From Ehretia macrophylla (Eukaryota; Streptophyta; Magnoliopsida; Boraginales; Ehretiaceae): DNA of 64,000 nucleotides. A program made the translations under genes and the position numbers. The stretch's first letter is position 1, and every line of letters begins with the position of its first letter. The DNA lies in the NCBI GenBank assembly GCA_037974665.1, contig CM075780.1, positions 1,398,501 through 1,462,500 of the forward strand. The letters are read 5' to 3'. Shown here one piece after another: positions 22,899-35,691 of this stretch. Below the pieces are notes generated by a model that was given only the letters and a program-made list of their open reading frames with translations, was not told the origin of the DNA and ran no database searches.

Positions 22899-23428
22899 GT
22901 GTTAACGGTTCACAGTCCCAGCCTAGAGAGATGGCCCATTCAAAAGGCCCAATGGGCATAACGACAACCCATCCGCTTCAACAACGCAGCATCCTCGCAA
23001 GACGTGATATCGAAACGTTGTAGGGCCCTCTGATATCCCACGAGTCAGGTTGTCGTCCTTTTAACAGTTCACGACGTATGATCTGGGATCGAAAAATAGA
23101 GCAAAAGAAGAAAAGTGGCCTGAAACTGATGAAAACGTTCGATTTTGGGCTCCAAAAACGGGCACAGCGAGCAGGCTAGCTACCCCTGTCGTAGAGCTCT
23201 CAAAGAGCTTTGCAACGGTATGTTGTGAGCCGCGTAACTCGTCACGGAACAAAAGTTATGGGCACCGGAGCGACGGAGACCTGGTCACAAACCCTACGCC
23301 CTCGGTGTGCGGGCCCAGCCTCTACGTGAAACAATGTTGTGATGCCCAATGTTCCGTGGGATTCTGTAATAGAGATTAGGTGGATAAAGTATCTTGGCAA
23401 CCCTAACCAGGGCAAAAAAAATTGAAAA

Positions 23429-23548
23429 GGGGGTGCAACACGAGGACTTCCCAGGGGGTCACCCATCCTAGTACTACTCTTGCTCAAGCATGCTTAACTT
23501 CGTAGTACTGATGGGATCCGGTGCATTAGTGCTGGTATGATCGCACCC
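23429..23548 (-). rRNA. 5S rRNA, unit 12 (A class)
   Basis: 120 nt. Differs at RNA nt 42, 46, 58 (box A), 65 and 68 (IE). Nt 42 and 46 are shared with units 16 and 20. Confidence 0.91.
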
Positions 23549-24103
23549 GTCATGTTGAGGGCACAATTCCTTTATGTGTTAACTGTTCACAGTCCCAGCC
23601 TAGAGAGATGGCCCATTCAAAAGGCCCAATGGGCTTAACGACAACCCATCCTCTTCAACAACGCAGCATGCTTGCAAGACGTGATATCGATACGTTGTAG
23701 GACCCTCTGATGTCCCGCGAATCAGGTTGTCATCCTTTTAACAGTTCACGACGTACGATCCGGGACAGAAAAATAGATCAAAAGAAGAAAAGTGGCCTGA
23801 AAATGATGAAAACGTTCGATTTTGGGCTCAAAAGAGGGCACAGCGTGCAGGCTGGCTGCCCCAAACGTAGAGCTCTCAGAGAGCTTTGCAATGGTATGCT
23901 GTGCGCCGCGTAACTCCTCACGGATCAAAAGTTATGGGCACCTGAGCGACGGAGACCTGGTCACAAACCCTACGCCCTCGGTTTGCGGGCCCAGCATCTA
24001 CGTTAAACGAAGTTGTCTTTCCCAACTTTCCGTGGGATTCAGTAATAGAGATTTGGTGGATAAAGTATCTTGGCAACCTTAACCAGGGCAAAAAAAATTG
24101 AAA

Positions 24104-24223
24104 AGGGGTGCAACACGCGGACTTCTTAGGTGGTCATCCATCCTTGTATTACTCTCGCCCAAGCACGCTTAACTTTGGAGTTCTGATAGGATTCGGTGCA
24201 TTAGTGCTGGTATGATCGCACCC
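24104..24223 (-). rRNA. 5S rRNA, unit 13 (B class, decayed)
   Basis: 120 nt with eleven differences: RNA nt 31, 36, 48, 75, 79, 87, 93, 97, 98, 106 and 120. Three of them (87, 93, 97) are in box C. Probably a non-functional copy; unit 17 is its sister. Confidence 0.87.
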
Positions 24224-24780
24224 GTCATGTTGATGGCACAATTCCTATATGTGTTAACGGTTCACAGTCCCAGCCTAGAGAGATGGCCCATTCAAAAGGC
24301 CCAATGGGCATAACGACAACCCATGCGCTTCAACAACGCAGCATCCTCGCAAGACGTGATATCGACACGTTGTAGGGCCCTCTGATATCCCGCGAGTCAC
24401 GTTGTCGTCCTTTTAACAGTTCACGACGTATGATCTGGGACCGAAAAACAGAGCAAAAGAAGAAAAGTGGCTTGAAACTGATGAAAACGATCGATTTTGG
24501 GCTCCAAAAATGGGCATAGCGAGTAGGCTGGCTGCCCCCGTCGTAGAGCTCCCAGAGAGCTTTGCAAGGGTATGTTGTGCGCCGCCTAACTCCTTACGGA
24601 TCAAAAGTTATGGGCACCGGAGCGACGGAGACCTGGTCACAAACCCTACGCCCTCGGTGTGCGGGCCCAGCCTCTACGTGAAGCGAAGTTGTCTTACCCA
24701 ATGTTCCGTGGGATTCAGTAATAGAGATTAGGTGGATAAAGTATCTTGGCAACCTTAACCAGGCCAAAAAAAATTGAAAA

Positions 24781-24900
24781 TGGGGTACAACACGAGGACA
24801 TCCCAAGGGGTCACCCATCCTAGTACTACTCTTGCTCAAGCACGCTTAACTTCGAAGTTCTGATGGGATCTGGTGCATTAGTGCTGGTATGATCGCACCC
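24781..24900 (-). rRNA. 5S rRNA, unit 14 (A class)
   Basis: 120 nt. Differs at RNA nt 30, 46, 65, 68, 95, 101, 114 and 120. The spacer upstream of it lacks 18 bases ('agcctagagagatggccc') near 24,947, giving a 659 bp unit. Confidence 0.9.
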
Positions 24901-25439
24901 GTCATGTTGAGGGCATAATTCCTTTATGTGTTAACTGTTCACAGTCCCATTCAAAAGGCCCAATGGGCTTAACAACAACCTATCCACTTCAACAACGCAG
25001 CATGCTTGCAAGACGGGATATCGACACGTTGTAGGGCCCTCTGATGTCCCGCGAGTAAAGTTGTCATCCTTTTAACAGTTCACGACATACGATCCGGGAA
25101 AAAAAAACAGAGCAAAAGAAGAAAAGTTGCCTGAAACTGATGAAAACGTTTGATTTTGGGCTCCAAAAAGGGGCACAGCGAGTAGGCTGGCTGCCCACGT
25201 CGTAAAGCTCTCAGAGAGCTTTGCAACGGTATGCTGTGCACCATGTAACTCCAAACGGATCAAAAGTTATGGGCACCAGAGCGACGGAGACCTGGTCATA
25301 AACCCTACGCCCTCGGTTTGCTGGCCCAGCCTCTACGTGAAACGATGTTGTGATGCCCAATGTTCCGTGGGATTCTGTAATAGATATTTGGTGGATAAAG
25401 TATCTTGGCAACCTTAACTAGGGCAAAAAAAATTGAAAA

Positions 25440-25559
25440 GTGGGTGCAACACGAGGACTTCCCAGGGGGTCACCCAACCTAGTACTACTCTCGCCCAAGC
25501 ACGCTTAACTTCGGAATTCTGATGGGATACAGTGAATTAGTGCTGGTATGATCGCACCC
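25440..25559 (-). rRNA. 5S rRNA, unit 15 (B class)
   Basis: 120 nt. Differs at RNA nt 25, 29, 31, 44, 83 and 119; sister of units 11 and 19. Confidence 0.91.
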
Positions 25560-26115
25560 GTCATGTTGAGGGCACAATTCCTATATGTGTTAACGGTTCA
25601 CAGTCCCAGCCTAGAGAGATGGCCCATTCAAAAGGCCCAATGGGCTTAACGAAAACCCATCCGCTTCAACAACGTAGCATCCTCGCAAGACGTGATATCG
25701 ACACATTGTAGGGCCCTCTGATGTCCCGCGAGTCAGGTTGTCATCCTTTTAACAGTTCACGACGTATGATCCGGGACGGAAAAACAGAGCAAAAGAAGAA
25801 AAGTGGCCTGAAACTGATGAAAACGTTCGATTTTGGGCTCCAAAAATGGGCACAGCGAGCAGGCTGGCTACCCCCGTCGTAGAGCTCTCAGAGAGCTGTG
25901 CAACGGTATGTTGTGAGCCGCGTAACTCCTCACGGAACAAAGTTATGGGCACCGGAGCGACGGAGACCTGGTCATAAACCCTACACCCTCGGTTTGCGGG
26001 CCCAGCCTCTACGTGAAACAATGTTGTGATGCCCAATGTTCCGTGGGATTCTGTAATAGAGATTAGGTGGATAAAGTATCTTGGCAACCCTAACCAGGGC
26101 AAAAAAAATTGAAAA

Positions 26116-26235
26116 GGGGGTGCAACACGAGGACTTCCCAGGGGGTCACCCATCCTAGTACTACTCTCTCTCAAGCACGCTTAACTTCGTAGTACTGATG
26201 GGATCCGGTGCATTAGTGCAGGAATGATCGCACCC
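26116..26235 (-). rRNA. 5S rRNA, unit 16 (A class)
   Basis: 120 nt. Differs at RNA nt 13, 16, 42, 46, 65 and 67 (IE); sister of units 12 and 20. Confidence 0.91.
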
Positions 26236-26790
26236 GTCATGTTGAGGGCACAATTCCTTTATGTGTTAACTGTTCACAGTCCCAGCCTAGAGAGATGGCC
26301 CATTCAAAAGGCCCAATGGGCTTAACGACAACCCATCCTCTTCAACAACGCAGCATGCTTGCAAGACGTGATATCGATACGTTGTAGGACCCTCTGATGT
26401 CCCGCGAATCAGGTTGTCATCCTTTTAACAGTTCACGACGTACGATCCGGGACAGAAAAATAGATCAAAAGAAGAAAAGTGGCTTGAAACTGATGAAAAC
26501 GTTCGATTTTGGGCTCAAAAAAGGGCACAGCGTGCAGGCTGGCTGCCCCAAACGTAGAGCTCTCAGAGAGCTTTGCAACGGTATGCTGTGCGCCGCGTAA
26601 CTCTTCACGGATCAAAAGTTATGGGCACCTGAGCGACGGAGACCTGGTCACAAACCCTACGCCCTCGGTTTGCGGGCCCAGCATCTACGTTAAACGAAGT
26701 TGTCTTGCCCAACTTTCCGTGGGATTCAGTAATAGAGATTTGGTGGATAAAGTATCTTGGCAACCTTAACCAGGGCAAAAAAAATTGAAA

Positions 26791-26910
26791 AGGGGTGCAA
26801 CACGCGGACTTCTTAGGGGGTCATCCATCCTTGTACTACTCTCGCCCAAGCACGCTTAACTTTGGAGTTCTGATAGGATTTGGTGCATTAGTGCTGGTAT
26901 GATCGCACCC
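26791..26910 (-). rRNA. 5S rRNA, unit 17 (B class, decayed)
   Basis: 120 nt with ten differences (RNA nt 30, 31, 36, 48, 79, 87, 97, 98, 106, 120), nine of them shared with unit 13. The pair shows that an already damaged gene was duplicated with its block. Confidence 0.87.
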
Positions 26911-27467
26911 GTCATGTTGATGGCACAATTCCTATGTGTGTTAACGGTTCACAGTCCCAGCCTAGGGAGATGGCCCATTCAAAAGGCCCAATGGGCATAA
27001 CGACAACCCATGCGCTTCAACAACGCAGCATCCTCGCAAGACGTGATATCGACACATTGTAGGGCCCTCTGATATCCCGCGAGTCAGGTTCTCGTCCTTT
27101 TAACAGTTCACGACGTATGATCTGGGACCGAAAAACAGAGCAAAAGAAGAAAAGTGGCTTGAAACTGATGAAAACGATCGATTTTGGGCTCCAAAAATGG
27201 GCATAGCGAGTAGGCTGGCTGCCCCCGTCGTAGAGCTCCCAGAGAGCTTTGCAACGGTATGTTGTGCGCCGCCTAACTCCTTACGGATCAAAAGTTATGG
27301 GCACCGGAGAGACGGAGACCTGGTCACAAACCCTACGCCCTCGGTGTGCGGGCCCAGCCTCTACGTGAAGCGAAGTTGTCTTACCCAATGTTCCGTGGGA
27401 TTCAGTAATAGAGATTAGGTGGATAAAGTATCTTGGCAACCCTAACGAGGCCAAAAAAAATTGAAAA

Positions 27468-27587
27468 GGGGGTACAACACGAGGACATCCCAAGGGGTCA
27501 CCCATCCTAGTACTACTCTTGCTCAAGCACGCTTAACTTCGAAGTTCTGATGGGATCCGGTGCATTAGTGCTGGTATGATCGCACCC
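27468..27587 (-). rRNA. 5S rRNA, unit 18 (A class)
   Basis: 120 nt. Differs at RNA nt 46, 65, 68, 95, 101 and 114, all shared with unit 14. Its upstream spacer has the same 18 bp deletion (near 27,634). Confidence 0.9.
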
Positions 27588-28126
27588 GTCATGTTGAGGG
27601 CATAATTCCTTTATGTGTTAACTGTTCACAGTCCCATTCAAAAGGCCCAATGGGCTTAACAACAACCTATCCGCTTCAACAACGCAGCATGCTTGCAAGA
27701 CGGGATATCGACATGTTGTAGGGCCCTCTGATGTCCCGCGAGTAAAGTTGTCGTCCTTTTAACAGTTCACGACATACGATCCGGGACAAAAAAACAGAGC
27801 AAAAGAAGAAAAGTGGCCTGAAACTGATGAAAACGTTTGATTTTGGGCTCCAAAAAGGGGCACAGCGAGCAGGCTGGCTGCCCACGTCATAAAGCTCTCA
27901 GAGAGCTTTGCAACGGTATGCTGTGCGCCGCGTAACTCCTAACGGATCAAAAGTTATGGGCACCAGAGCGACGGAGACCTGGTCATAAACCCAACGCCCT
28001 CGGTTTGCTGGCCCAGCCTCTACGTGAAACGATGTCGTGATGCCCAATGTTCCGTGGGATTCTGTAATAGAGATTTGGTGGATAAAGTATCTTGGCAACC
28101 TTAACTAGGGCAAAAAAAATTGAAAA

Positions 28127-28246
28127 GTGGGTGCAACACGAGGACTTCCCAGGGGGTCACCCAACCTAGTACTACTCTCGCCCAAGCACGCTTAACTTCG
28201 GAATTCTGATGGGATCCGGTGAATTAGTGCTGGTATGATCGCACCC
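28127..28246 (-). rRNA. 5S rRNA, unit 19 (B class)
   Basis: 120 nt. Differs at RNA nt 25, 44, 83 and 119; sister of units 11 and 15. Confidence 0.92.
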
Positions 28247-28803
28247 GTCACGTTGAGGGCACAATTCCTATATGTGTTAACGATTCACAGTCCCAGCCTA
28301 GAGAGATGGCCCATTCAAAAGGCCCAATGGGCTTAACGAAAACCCATCCGCTTCAACAACGTAGCATCCTCGCAAGACGTGATATCGACACATTGTAGGG
28401 CCCTCTGATGTCCCGCGAGTCAGGTTGTCGTCCTTTTAACAGTTCACGACCTATGATCCAGGATGGAAAAACAGAGCAAAAGAAGAAAAGTGGCCTGAAA
28501 CTGATGAAAACGTTCGATTTTGGGCTCCAAAAACGGGCACAGCGAGCAGGCTGGCTACCCCTGTCGTAGAGCTCTCAGAGAGCTTTGCAACGGTATGCTG
28601 TGAGCCACGTAACTCCTCACGGAACAAAAGTTATGGGCACCGGAGCGACGGAGACCTGGTCATAAACCCTACGCCCTCGGTTTGCGGGCCCAGCCTCTTC
28701 GTGAAACGATGTTGTGATGCCCAATGTTCCGTGGGATTCTGTAATAGAGATTAGGTGGATAAAGTATCTTGGCAACCCTAACCAGGGCAAAAAAAATTGA
28801 AAA

Positions 28804-28923
28804 GGGGGTGCAACACGAGGACTTCCCAGGGGGTCACCCATCCTAGTACTACTCTCGCTCAAGCACGCTTAACTTCGTAGTACTGATGGGATCCGGTGCA
28901 TTAGTGCAGGTATGATCGCACCC
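28804..28923 (-). rRNA. 5S rRNA, unit 20 (A class)
   Basis: 120 nt. Differs at RNA nt 16, 42, 46 and 65; sister of units 12 and 16. Confidence 0.92.
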
Positions 28924-29480
28924 GTCATGTTGAGGGCACAATTCCTTTATGTGTTAACTGTTCACAGTCCCAGCCTAGAGAGATGGCGCATTCAAAAGGC
29001 CCAATGGGCTTAACGATAACCCATCCTCTTCAACAACGCAGCATGCTTTCAAGACGTGATATCGACATGTTGTAGGGCCCTCTGATGTCCCGCGAGTCAG
29101 GTTGTCGTCCTTTTAACAGTTCACGACGTACGACCCGGGACGAAAAAACATAGCAAAAGAAGAAAAGTGTCCTGAAATTGATGAAAATGTTCGATTTTGG
29201 ACTCCAAAAATGGGCACAGCGAGCAGGCTGGCTGCCCACGTCGTAGAGCTCTCAGAGTGCTTTGCAACGGTATGCTGTGCGCCGCGTAACACCTCACGGA
29301 TCAAAAGTTATGGGCACCAGAGCGACGGAGGCCTGGTCATAAACCCTACGCCCTCGGTTTGCGGGCCCAGCATCTACGTGAAACAAAGTTGTCTTGCCCA
29401 ATATTCCGTGGGATTCAGTAATAGAGATTTGGTGGATAAAGTATCTTGGCAATCTTAACCAGGGCAAAAAAAATTGAAAA

Positions 29481-29600
29481 GTGGGTGCAACACGAGGACT
29501 TCCCAGGGGGTCACCCATCCTAGTACTACTCTCGCCCAAGCACGCTTAACTTCGGAATTCTGATGGGATCCGGTGCATTAGTGCTGGTATGATCACACCC
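29481..29600 (-). rRNA. 5S rRNA, unit 21 (B class, near consensus)
   Basis: 120 nt, three differences (RNA nt 6, 44, 119); internal boxes intact. Confidence 0.93.
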
Positions 29601-30157
29601 GTCATGTTGAGGGCACAATTCCTATATGTGTTAACGGCTCACAGTCCCAGCCTAGAGAGATGGCCCATTCAAAAGGCCCAACGGGCTTAACGACAACCCA
29701 TCCGCTACAACAACGTAACATCCTCGCAAGACGTGATATCGACACGTTGTAGGGCCCTCTGATGTCCCGCGAGTCAGGTTGTCTTCCTTTTAACAGTTCA
29801 CGACGTATGATTCGGGACGGAAAAACAGAGCAAAAGAAGAAAAGTGGCCTCCAACTGATGAAAACGTTCGATTTTGGTATCCCAAAACGGGCACAACGAG
29901 CAGGCTGGCTACCCCCGTCGTAGAGCTCTCAGAGAGCTTTGCAACAGTATACTGTGAGCTGCGTAACTCCTCACAGATCAAAAGTTATGGGCACCGGAGC
30001 GACGGAGACCTGATCATAAACCATACGCCCTCGGTTTGCGGGCCCAGCCTCTACGTGAAGCGAAGTTGTGATGCCCAATGTTCCATGGGATTCTGTAATA
30101 GAGATTAGTTGGATAATGTATCTTGGCAACCCTAACCAGGGCAAAAAAAATTGAAAA

Positions 30158-30277
30158 GGGGGTACAACACAAGGACTTCCCAGGGGGTCACCCATCCTAG
30201 TACTACTCTCGCTCAAGCACGCTTAACTTCGTAGTTCTGATGGGATCCGGTGCATTAGTGCAGGTATGATCGCACCC
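30158..30277 (-). rRNA. 5S rRNA, unit 22 (A class)
   Basis: 120 nt. Differs at RNA nt 16, 46, 65, 107 and 114. Confidence 0.92.
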
Positions 30278-30833
30278 GTCATGTTGATGGCACAATTCCT
30301 TTATGTGTTAACTGTTCACAGTCCCTGCCTAGAGAGATGGCCCATTCAAAAGGCCCAATGAGCTTAACGACAACCGATCCGCTTCAACAACACAGAATGC
30401 TTGCAAGACGTGATATCGACACGTTGTAGGCTTCTCTGATGTCCAGCGAATCAGGTTTTCGTCCTTTTAACTGTTCACGATGTACTATCCGGGACCAAAA
30501 AACAGGGCAAAAGAAGAAAAGTGGCCTGAAACTGATGAAAACGTTCGATTTTGGGCTCCAAAAATAGGCACAGCAAGCAGGCTGGCTGCCCCCGACGTAG
30601 AGCTCTCAGAGAGCTTTGCAACGGTATGCTGTGAGCCGCATAACTCCTCACGGATCAAAAGTTATGGGCACCGGAGCGACGGAGACCTGGTCACAAACGC
30701 TACGCCCTCGGTTTGCGAGCCCAGCATCTACGTTAAACGAAGTTGTCATGCCCAACATTCCGTGGGATTCAGTGATAGAGATTTGGTGGATAAAGTATCT
30801 TGGCAACCTTAACCAAGGCAAAAAAATTGAAAA

Positions 30834-30953
30834 GAGGGTGCAACACGCGGACTTCCTAGGGGGTCATCCATCATAGTACTACTCTCGCCCAAACACACTT
30901 AACTTTGGAGTTCTGATGGGATCCGGTGCATTAGTGCTGGTATGATCGCACCC
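30834..30953 (-). rRNA. 5S rRNA, unit 23 (B class, diverged)
   Basis: 120 nt. Differs at RNA nt 48, 57 and 61 (both box A), 81, 87 and 97 (box C), 106 and 119. Several are shared with units 13 and 17. Confidence 0.88.
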
Positions 30954-31510
30954 GTCATGTTGAGGGCACAATTCCTATATGTGTTAACGGTTCACAGTCC
31001 CAGCCTAGAGAGATAGCCTATTCAAAAGGCCCAATGGGCTTAACGACAACCCATCCGTTTCAACAACGCAGCATCCCCGCAAGACGTGATATCGACACGT
31101 TGTAAGGCCCTCTGATGTCCCGCGAGTCAGGTTGTCATCCTTTTAACAGTTCACGACGTATGATCCGGGACCGAAAAACAGAGCAAAAGAAGAAAAGTGG
31201 CCTGAAACTGATGAAAATGATCAAGTTTGGGCTCCAAAAATGGGCACAACGTGCAGGCTGGCTGCCCCCGTCGTAGAGCTCCCAGAGAGCTTTGCAACGA
31301 TATGCTGTGCACCGTGTAACTTCTTACGGATCAAAAGTTATGGGCACCGGAGCGACGGAGACCTGGTCACAAACCCTACGCCCTCGGTGTGCGGGCCCAG
31401 CCTCTACGTAAAGCGAAGTTGTTTTCCCCAATGTTCCGTGGGACTCAGTAATAGAGATTAGGTGGATAAAGTATCTTGGCAACCCAAACCAGGGCAAAAA
31501 AAATTGAAAA

Positions 31511-31630
31511 GGGGGTGCAACACGAGGACTTCCCAAGGGGTCACCCATCCTAGTACTACTCTCGATCAAGCACGCTTAACTTCGAAGTTCTGATGGGATC
31601 CGGTGCATTAGTGCTGGTATAATTGCACCC
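31511..31630 (-). rRNA. 5S rRNA, unit 24 (A class)
   Basis: 120 nt. Differs at RNA nt 7, 10, 46, 65, 66 and 95. Confidence 0.91.
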
Positions 31631-32187
31631 GTCATGTTGAGGGCACAATTCCTTTATGTGTTAACTCTTCACAGTCCCAGCCTAGAGAGATGGCCCATTC
31701 AAAAGGCCCAATGGGCTTAACGATAACCCATCCGCTTCAACAACGTAGCATGCTTGCAAGATGTGATATCGACACGTTGTAGGGCCCTCTGATGTCCCAC
31801 GAGCCAGGTTGTCGTCCTTTTAACAGTTCACGACGTACGATCCGGGATCGAAAAACAGAGCAAAAGATGAAAAGTGGCCGAAAACTGATGAAAACGTTCG
31901 ATTTTGGGCTCCAAAAATGGGCACAGCGAGCAGGCTGGCTGCCCCTGTCGTAGAGCTCTCAGAGAGCTTTGCAACGGTATGCTATGCACCGCCTAACTCC
32001 TAACGGATCAAAAGTTATGGGCACCGGAGCAACGGAGACCTGGTCACAAACCCAACGCCCTCGGTTTACGGGCCCAGCATCTACATGAAATGAAGTTGTC
32101 TTGCCCAATGTTCCGTGGGATTCAGTAACAGAGATTTGGTGGATAAAGTATCTTGGCAACCTTACCCAGGGCAAAAAAAATTGAAAA

Positions 32188-32307
32188 GGGGGTGCAACAC
32201 GAGGACTTCCCAGGGGGTCACCCATCCTAGTACTGCTCTCGCCCAAGCACGCTTAACTTCGGAGTTCTGATGGGATCCGGTGCGTTATTGCTGGTATGAT
32301 CGCACCC
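32188..32307 (-). rRNA. 5S rRNA, unit 25 (B class, near consensus)
   Basis: 120 nt with three differences (RNA nt 20, 24, 73). Nt 24 is shared with units 28 and 32. Confidence 0.93.
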
Positions 32308-32863
32308 GTCATGCTGAGGGCACAATTCCTATATGTGATAATGTTTCACAGACCAGCCTAGAGAGATGGCCCATTCAAAAGGCCCAATGGGCTTAACGAC
32401 AAGCCATCCGCTTCAACAATGCAGCATCCTCGCAAGACGTGATATCGACACGTTGTAGGGCCATCTGATGTCCCGCGAGTCAGGTTGTCGTCCTTTTAAC
32501 AGTTCACGACGTATGATCCGGGACGGAAAAACATAGCAAAAGATGAAAAGTGGCCTGAAACTGATGAAAACGTTCAATTTCGGGCTCCAAAAATGGGCAT
32601 AGCAAACAAGCTGGCTGCCCCCGTCGTAGAGCTCTCAGAGTGCTTTGCAACGGTATGCTGTGAGCCACGTAACTCCTAACGGATCAAAAGTTATGGGCAC
32701 CGTAGCGACGGAGACCTGGTCACAAACCCTACGCCCTCGATTTGAGGGCCCAGCGTCTACGTGAAGCGAAGTTGTCATGCCCAATGTTCCGTGGGATTTA
32801 GTATTAGAGATTAGGTGGATAAAGTGTCTTGGCAACCCTAACCAGGGTAAACAAAATTGAAAA

Positions 32864-32983
32864 GGGGGTATAACACGAGGACTTCCCACGGGGTCACCCA
32901 TCCTAGTACTACTCTTGCACAAGCACGCTTTACTTCGTAGTTCTGATGGGATCTGGTGCATTAGTGCTGGTATGATCGCACCC
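32864..32983 (-). rRNA. 5S rRNA, unit 26 (A-like, diverged)
   Basis: 120 nt. Differs at RNA nt 30, 46, 53 (box A), 65 (here T rather than A), 68, 95, 113 and 114. Confidence 0.89.
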
Positions 32984-33540
32984 GTCATGTTGAGGGCACA
33001 ATTCCTTTATGTGTTAACTGTTCACAGTCCCAACTTAGAGAGATGGCCCATTCAAAAGGCCCAATGGGCTTAACGACAACCCATCAGCTTCAACAACGCT
33101 GCATGCTTGCAAGACGTGATATCGACACGCTGTAGGTTCCTCTGATGTCCCGCGAATCAGGTTGTCGTCCTTTTAACAGTTCACGAAGTACGATCCGGGA
33201 CGGAAAAACAGAGCAAAAGAAGAAAAGTGGCCTAAAACTGATGAAAACGTTCGATTTTGGGCTCCAAAAACGGGCATAGCAAGCTAGCTTGCTACCCCCA
33301 TAGTAGAGCTCTGAGAGAGCTTTGCAACGGTATGCTGTGCGCCGCGTAACTCCTCACGGATCAAAAGTAATGGGCACCGGAGCGACGGAGACCTGGTCAC
33401 AAACCCTACGCCCTCGGTGTGTGGGCCCAGCCTCTACGTGAAGCGAAGTTGTTTTGCCCAATGTTCCGTGGGATTCAGTAATAGAGATTAGGTGGATAAA
33501 GTATCTTGGCAACCCTAACCAGGGCAAAAAAAATTGAAAA

Positions 33541-33660
33541 GGGGGTGCAACACGAAGACTTCCCAAGGGGTCATCCATCCTAGTACCACTCTCGCTCAAG
33601 CACGCTTAACTTCGAAGTTCTGATGGAATCCGGTGCATTAGTGCTGGTATGATCGCACCC
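33541..33660 (-). rRNA. 5S rRNA, unit 27 (A class)
   Basis: 120 nt. Differs at RNA nt 34, 46, 65, 74, 87, 95 and 105. It follows another A-type unit (26), so the dimer order slips here. Confidence 0.9.
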
Positions 33661-34217
33661 GTCATGTTGAGTGCACAATTCCTTTATGTGTTAACTGTTC
33701 ACAGTCCCAGCCTAGAGAGATAGCCCATTCAAAAGGCCCAATGGGCTTAACGACAACCCATCCGCTTCAACAACGCAGCATGCTTGCAAGATGTGATATC
33801 GACACATTGTAGGGCCCTCTGATGTCCCACGAGTCAGGTTGTCGTCCTTTTAACAGTTCACGACGTACGATCCGGGACTGAAAAACAGAGCAAAAGAAGA
33901 AAAGTGGCCTGAAACTGATGAAAACGTTCGATTTTGGGTTCCAAAAAGGGGCACAGCAAGCAGGCTGGCTACCCCCATCGTAGAGCTCTCAGAGAGCTTT
34001 GCAACGGTATGCTATGCGCCGCGTAACTACTCGCGGATCAAAAGTTATGGGCACCGGAGCGACGGAGACCTGGTCATAAACCCAACGCCGTCGGTTTGCT
34101 GGCCCAGCATCTACGTGAAATGAAGTTGTCTTGCACAATGTTCCGTGGGATTCAGTAATAGAGATTTGGTGGATAAAGTATCTTGGCAACCTTAACCAGG
34201 GCAAAAAAAATTGAAAA

Positions 34218-34337
34218 CGGGGTGCAACACGAGGACTTCCCACGGGGTCACCCATCCTAGTACTACTCTTGCCCGAGCACGCTTAACTTCGGAGTTCTGA
34301 TGGGATCCGGTGCGTTAGTGCTGGTATGATCGCACCC
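34218..34337 (-). rRNA. 5S rRNA, unit 28 (B class)
   Basis: 120 nt. Differs at RNA nt 24, 63 (box A), 68 (IE), 95 and 120. Confidence 0.91.
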
Positions 34338-34894
34338 GTCATATTGAGGGCACAATTCCTATATGTGATAACGGTTGACAGTCCCAGCGTAGAGAGATGG
34401 CCCATTCAAAAGGCCCAATGGGCTTAACGACAACCCATCCGCTTCAACAACGCAGCATCCTCGCAAGACGTGATATCGACACGCTGTAGGGCCCTCTGAT
34501 GTCCCGCGAGTCAGGTTGTCGTCCTTTTAACAGTTCACGACGTATGATCCGGGACGGAAAAATAGAGCAAAAGAAGAAAAATGGCCTGAAACTGATGAAA
34601 ACGTTCGATTTTGTGCTCCAAAAGTGGGTACTGCAAGCAGGCTGGCTGCACAGGTCGTAGAGCTCTCAGAGAGCTTTGCAACGGTATGCTATGAGCCGCG
34701 TAACTCCTAACGGATCAAAAGTTATGGGCACCAGAGCGACGGAGACCTTGTCACAAACCCTACGCCCTCGGTTTGAGGGCCCAGCCTCTACGTGAAGCGA
34801 AGTTGTCATGCCCAATGTTCCGTGGGATTCAGTAATAGAGATTAGGTGGATAAAGTGTCTTGGCAACCCTAACCAAGGCAAAAAAAATTGAAAA

Positions 34895-35014
34895 GGGGGT
34901 GTAACACGAGGACTTCCCACGGGGTCACCCATCCAAGTACTACTCTCGCTCAAGCACGCTTAACTTCGTAGTTCTGATGGGATCTGGTTCATTAGTGCTG
35001 GTATGATCGCACCC
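34895..35014 (-). rRNA. 5S rRNA, unit 29 (A class)
   Basis: 120 nt. Differs at RNA nt 26, 30, 46, 65, 80, 95 and 113; nt 30, 46, 95 and 113 are shared with unit 26. Confidence 0.9.
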
Positions 35015-35571
35015 ATCATGTGGAGGGCACAATTCCTTTATGTGTTAACTGTTCACAGTCCCAGCCTAGAGAGATGGCCCATTCAAAAGGCCCAATGGGC
35101 TTAACGACAACCCATCAGCTTCAACAACACAGCATGCTTGCAAGATGTGATATCGACACGCTGTAGGCCCCTCTGATGTCCCGCGAATCAGGTTGTCGTC
35201 CTTTTAACAGTTCACAACGTACGATCCGGGACCAAAAAACAGAGCAAAAGAAGAAAAGTGGCTTGAAACTGATGAAAACGTTCAATTTTGGGCTCCAAAA
35301 ATGGGCACAGCGAGCAGGCTGGCTGCCCCCGACGTAGAGCTCTCAGAGAGCTTTGCAACAGTATGCTGTGAGCCGCGTTACTCCTCACGGATCAAAAGTT
35401 ATGGGCACCGGAGCGACGAAGACCTGGTCACAAACCCTACGCCCTCGGTTTGCGGGCCCAGCATCTACGTTAAACGAAGTTGTCTTGCCCAATGTTCCCT
35501 GGGATTCAGTGATAGAGATTTGGTGCATAAAGTATCTTGCCAGCCTTAACCAGGGCAAAAAAAATTGAAAA

Positions 35572-35691
35572 GTGGGTGCAACACGAGGACTTCCCAGGGG
35601 GTCATCCATCCTGATACTACTCTCGCCCAAGCACGCTTAACTTCGGAGTTCTGATGGGATCCGGTGCATTAGTTCTGGTATGATCGCACCC
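35572..35691 (-). rRNA. 5S rRNA, unit 30 (B class)
   Basis: 120 nt. Differs at RNA nt 18, 78, 79, 87 (box C) and 119. Confidence 0.91.
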
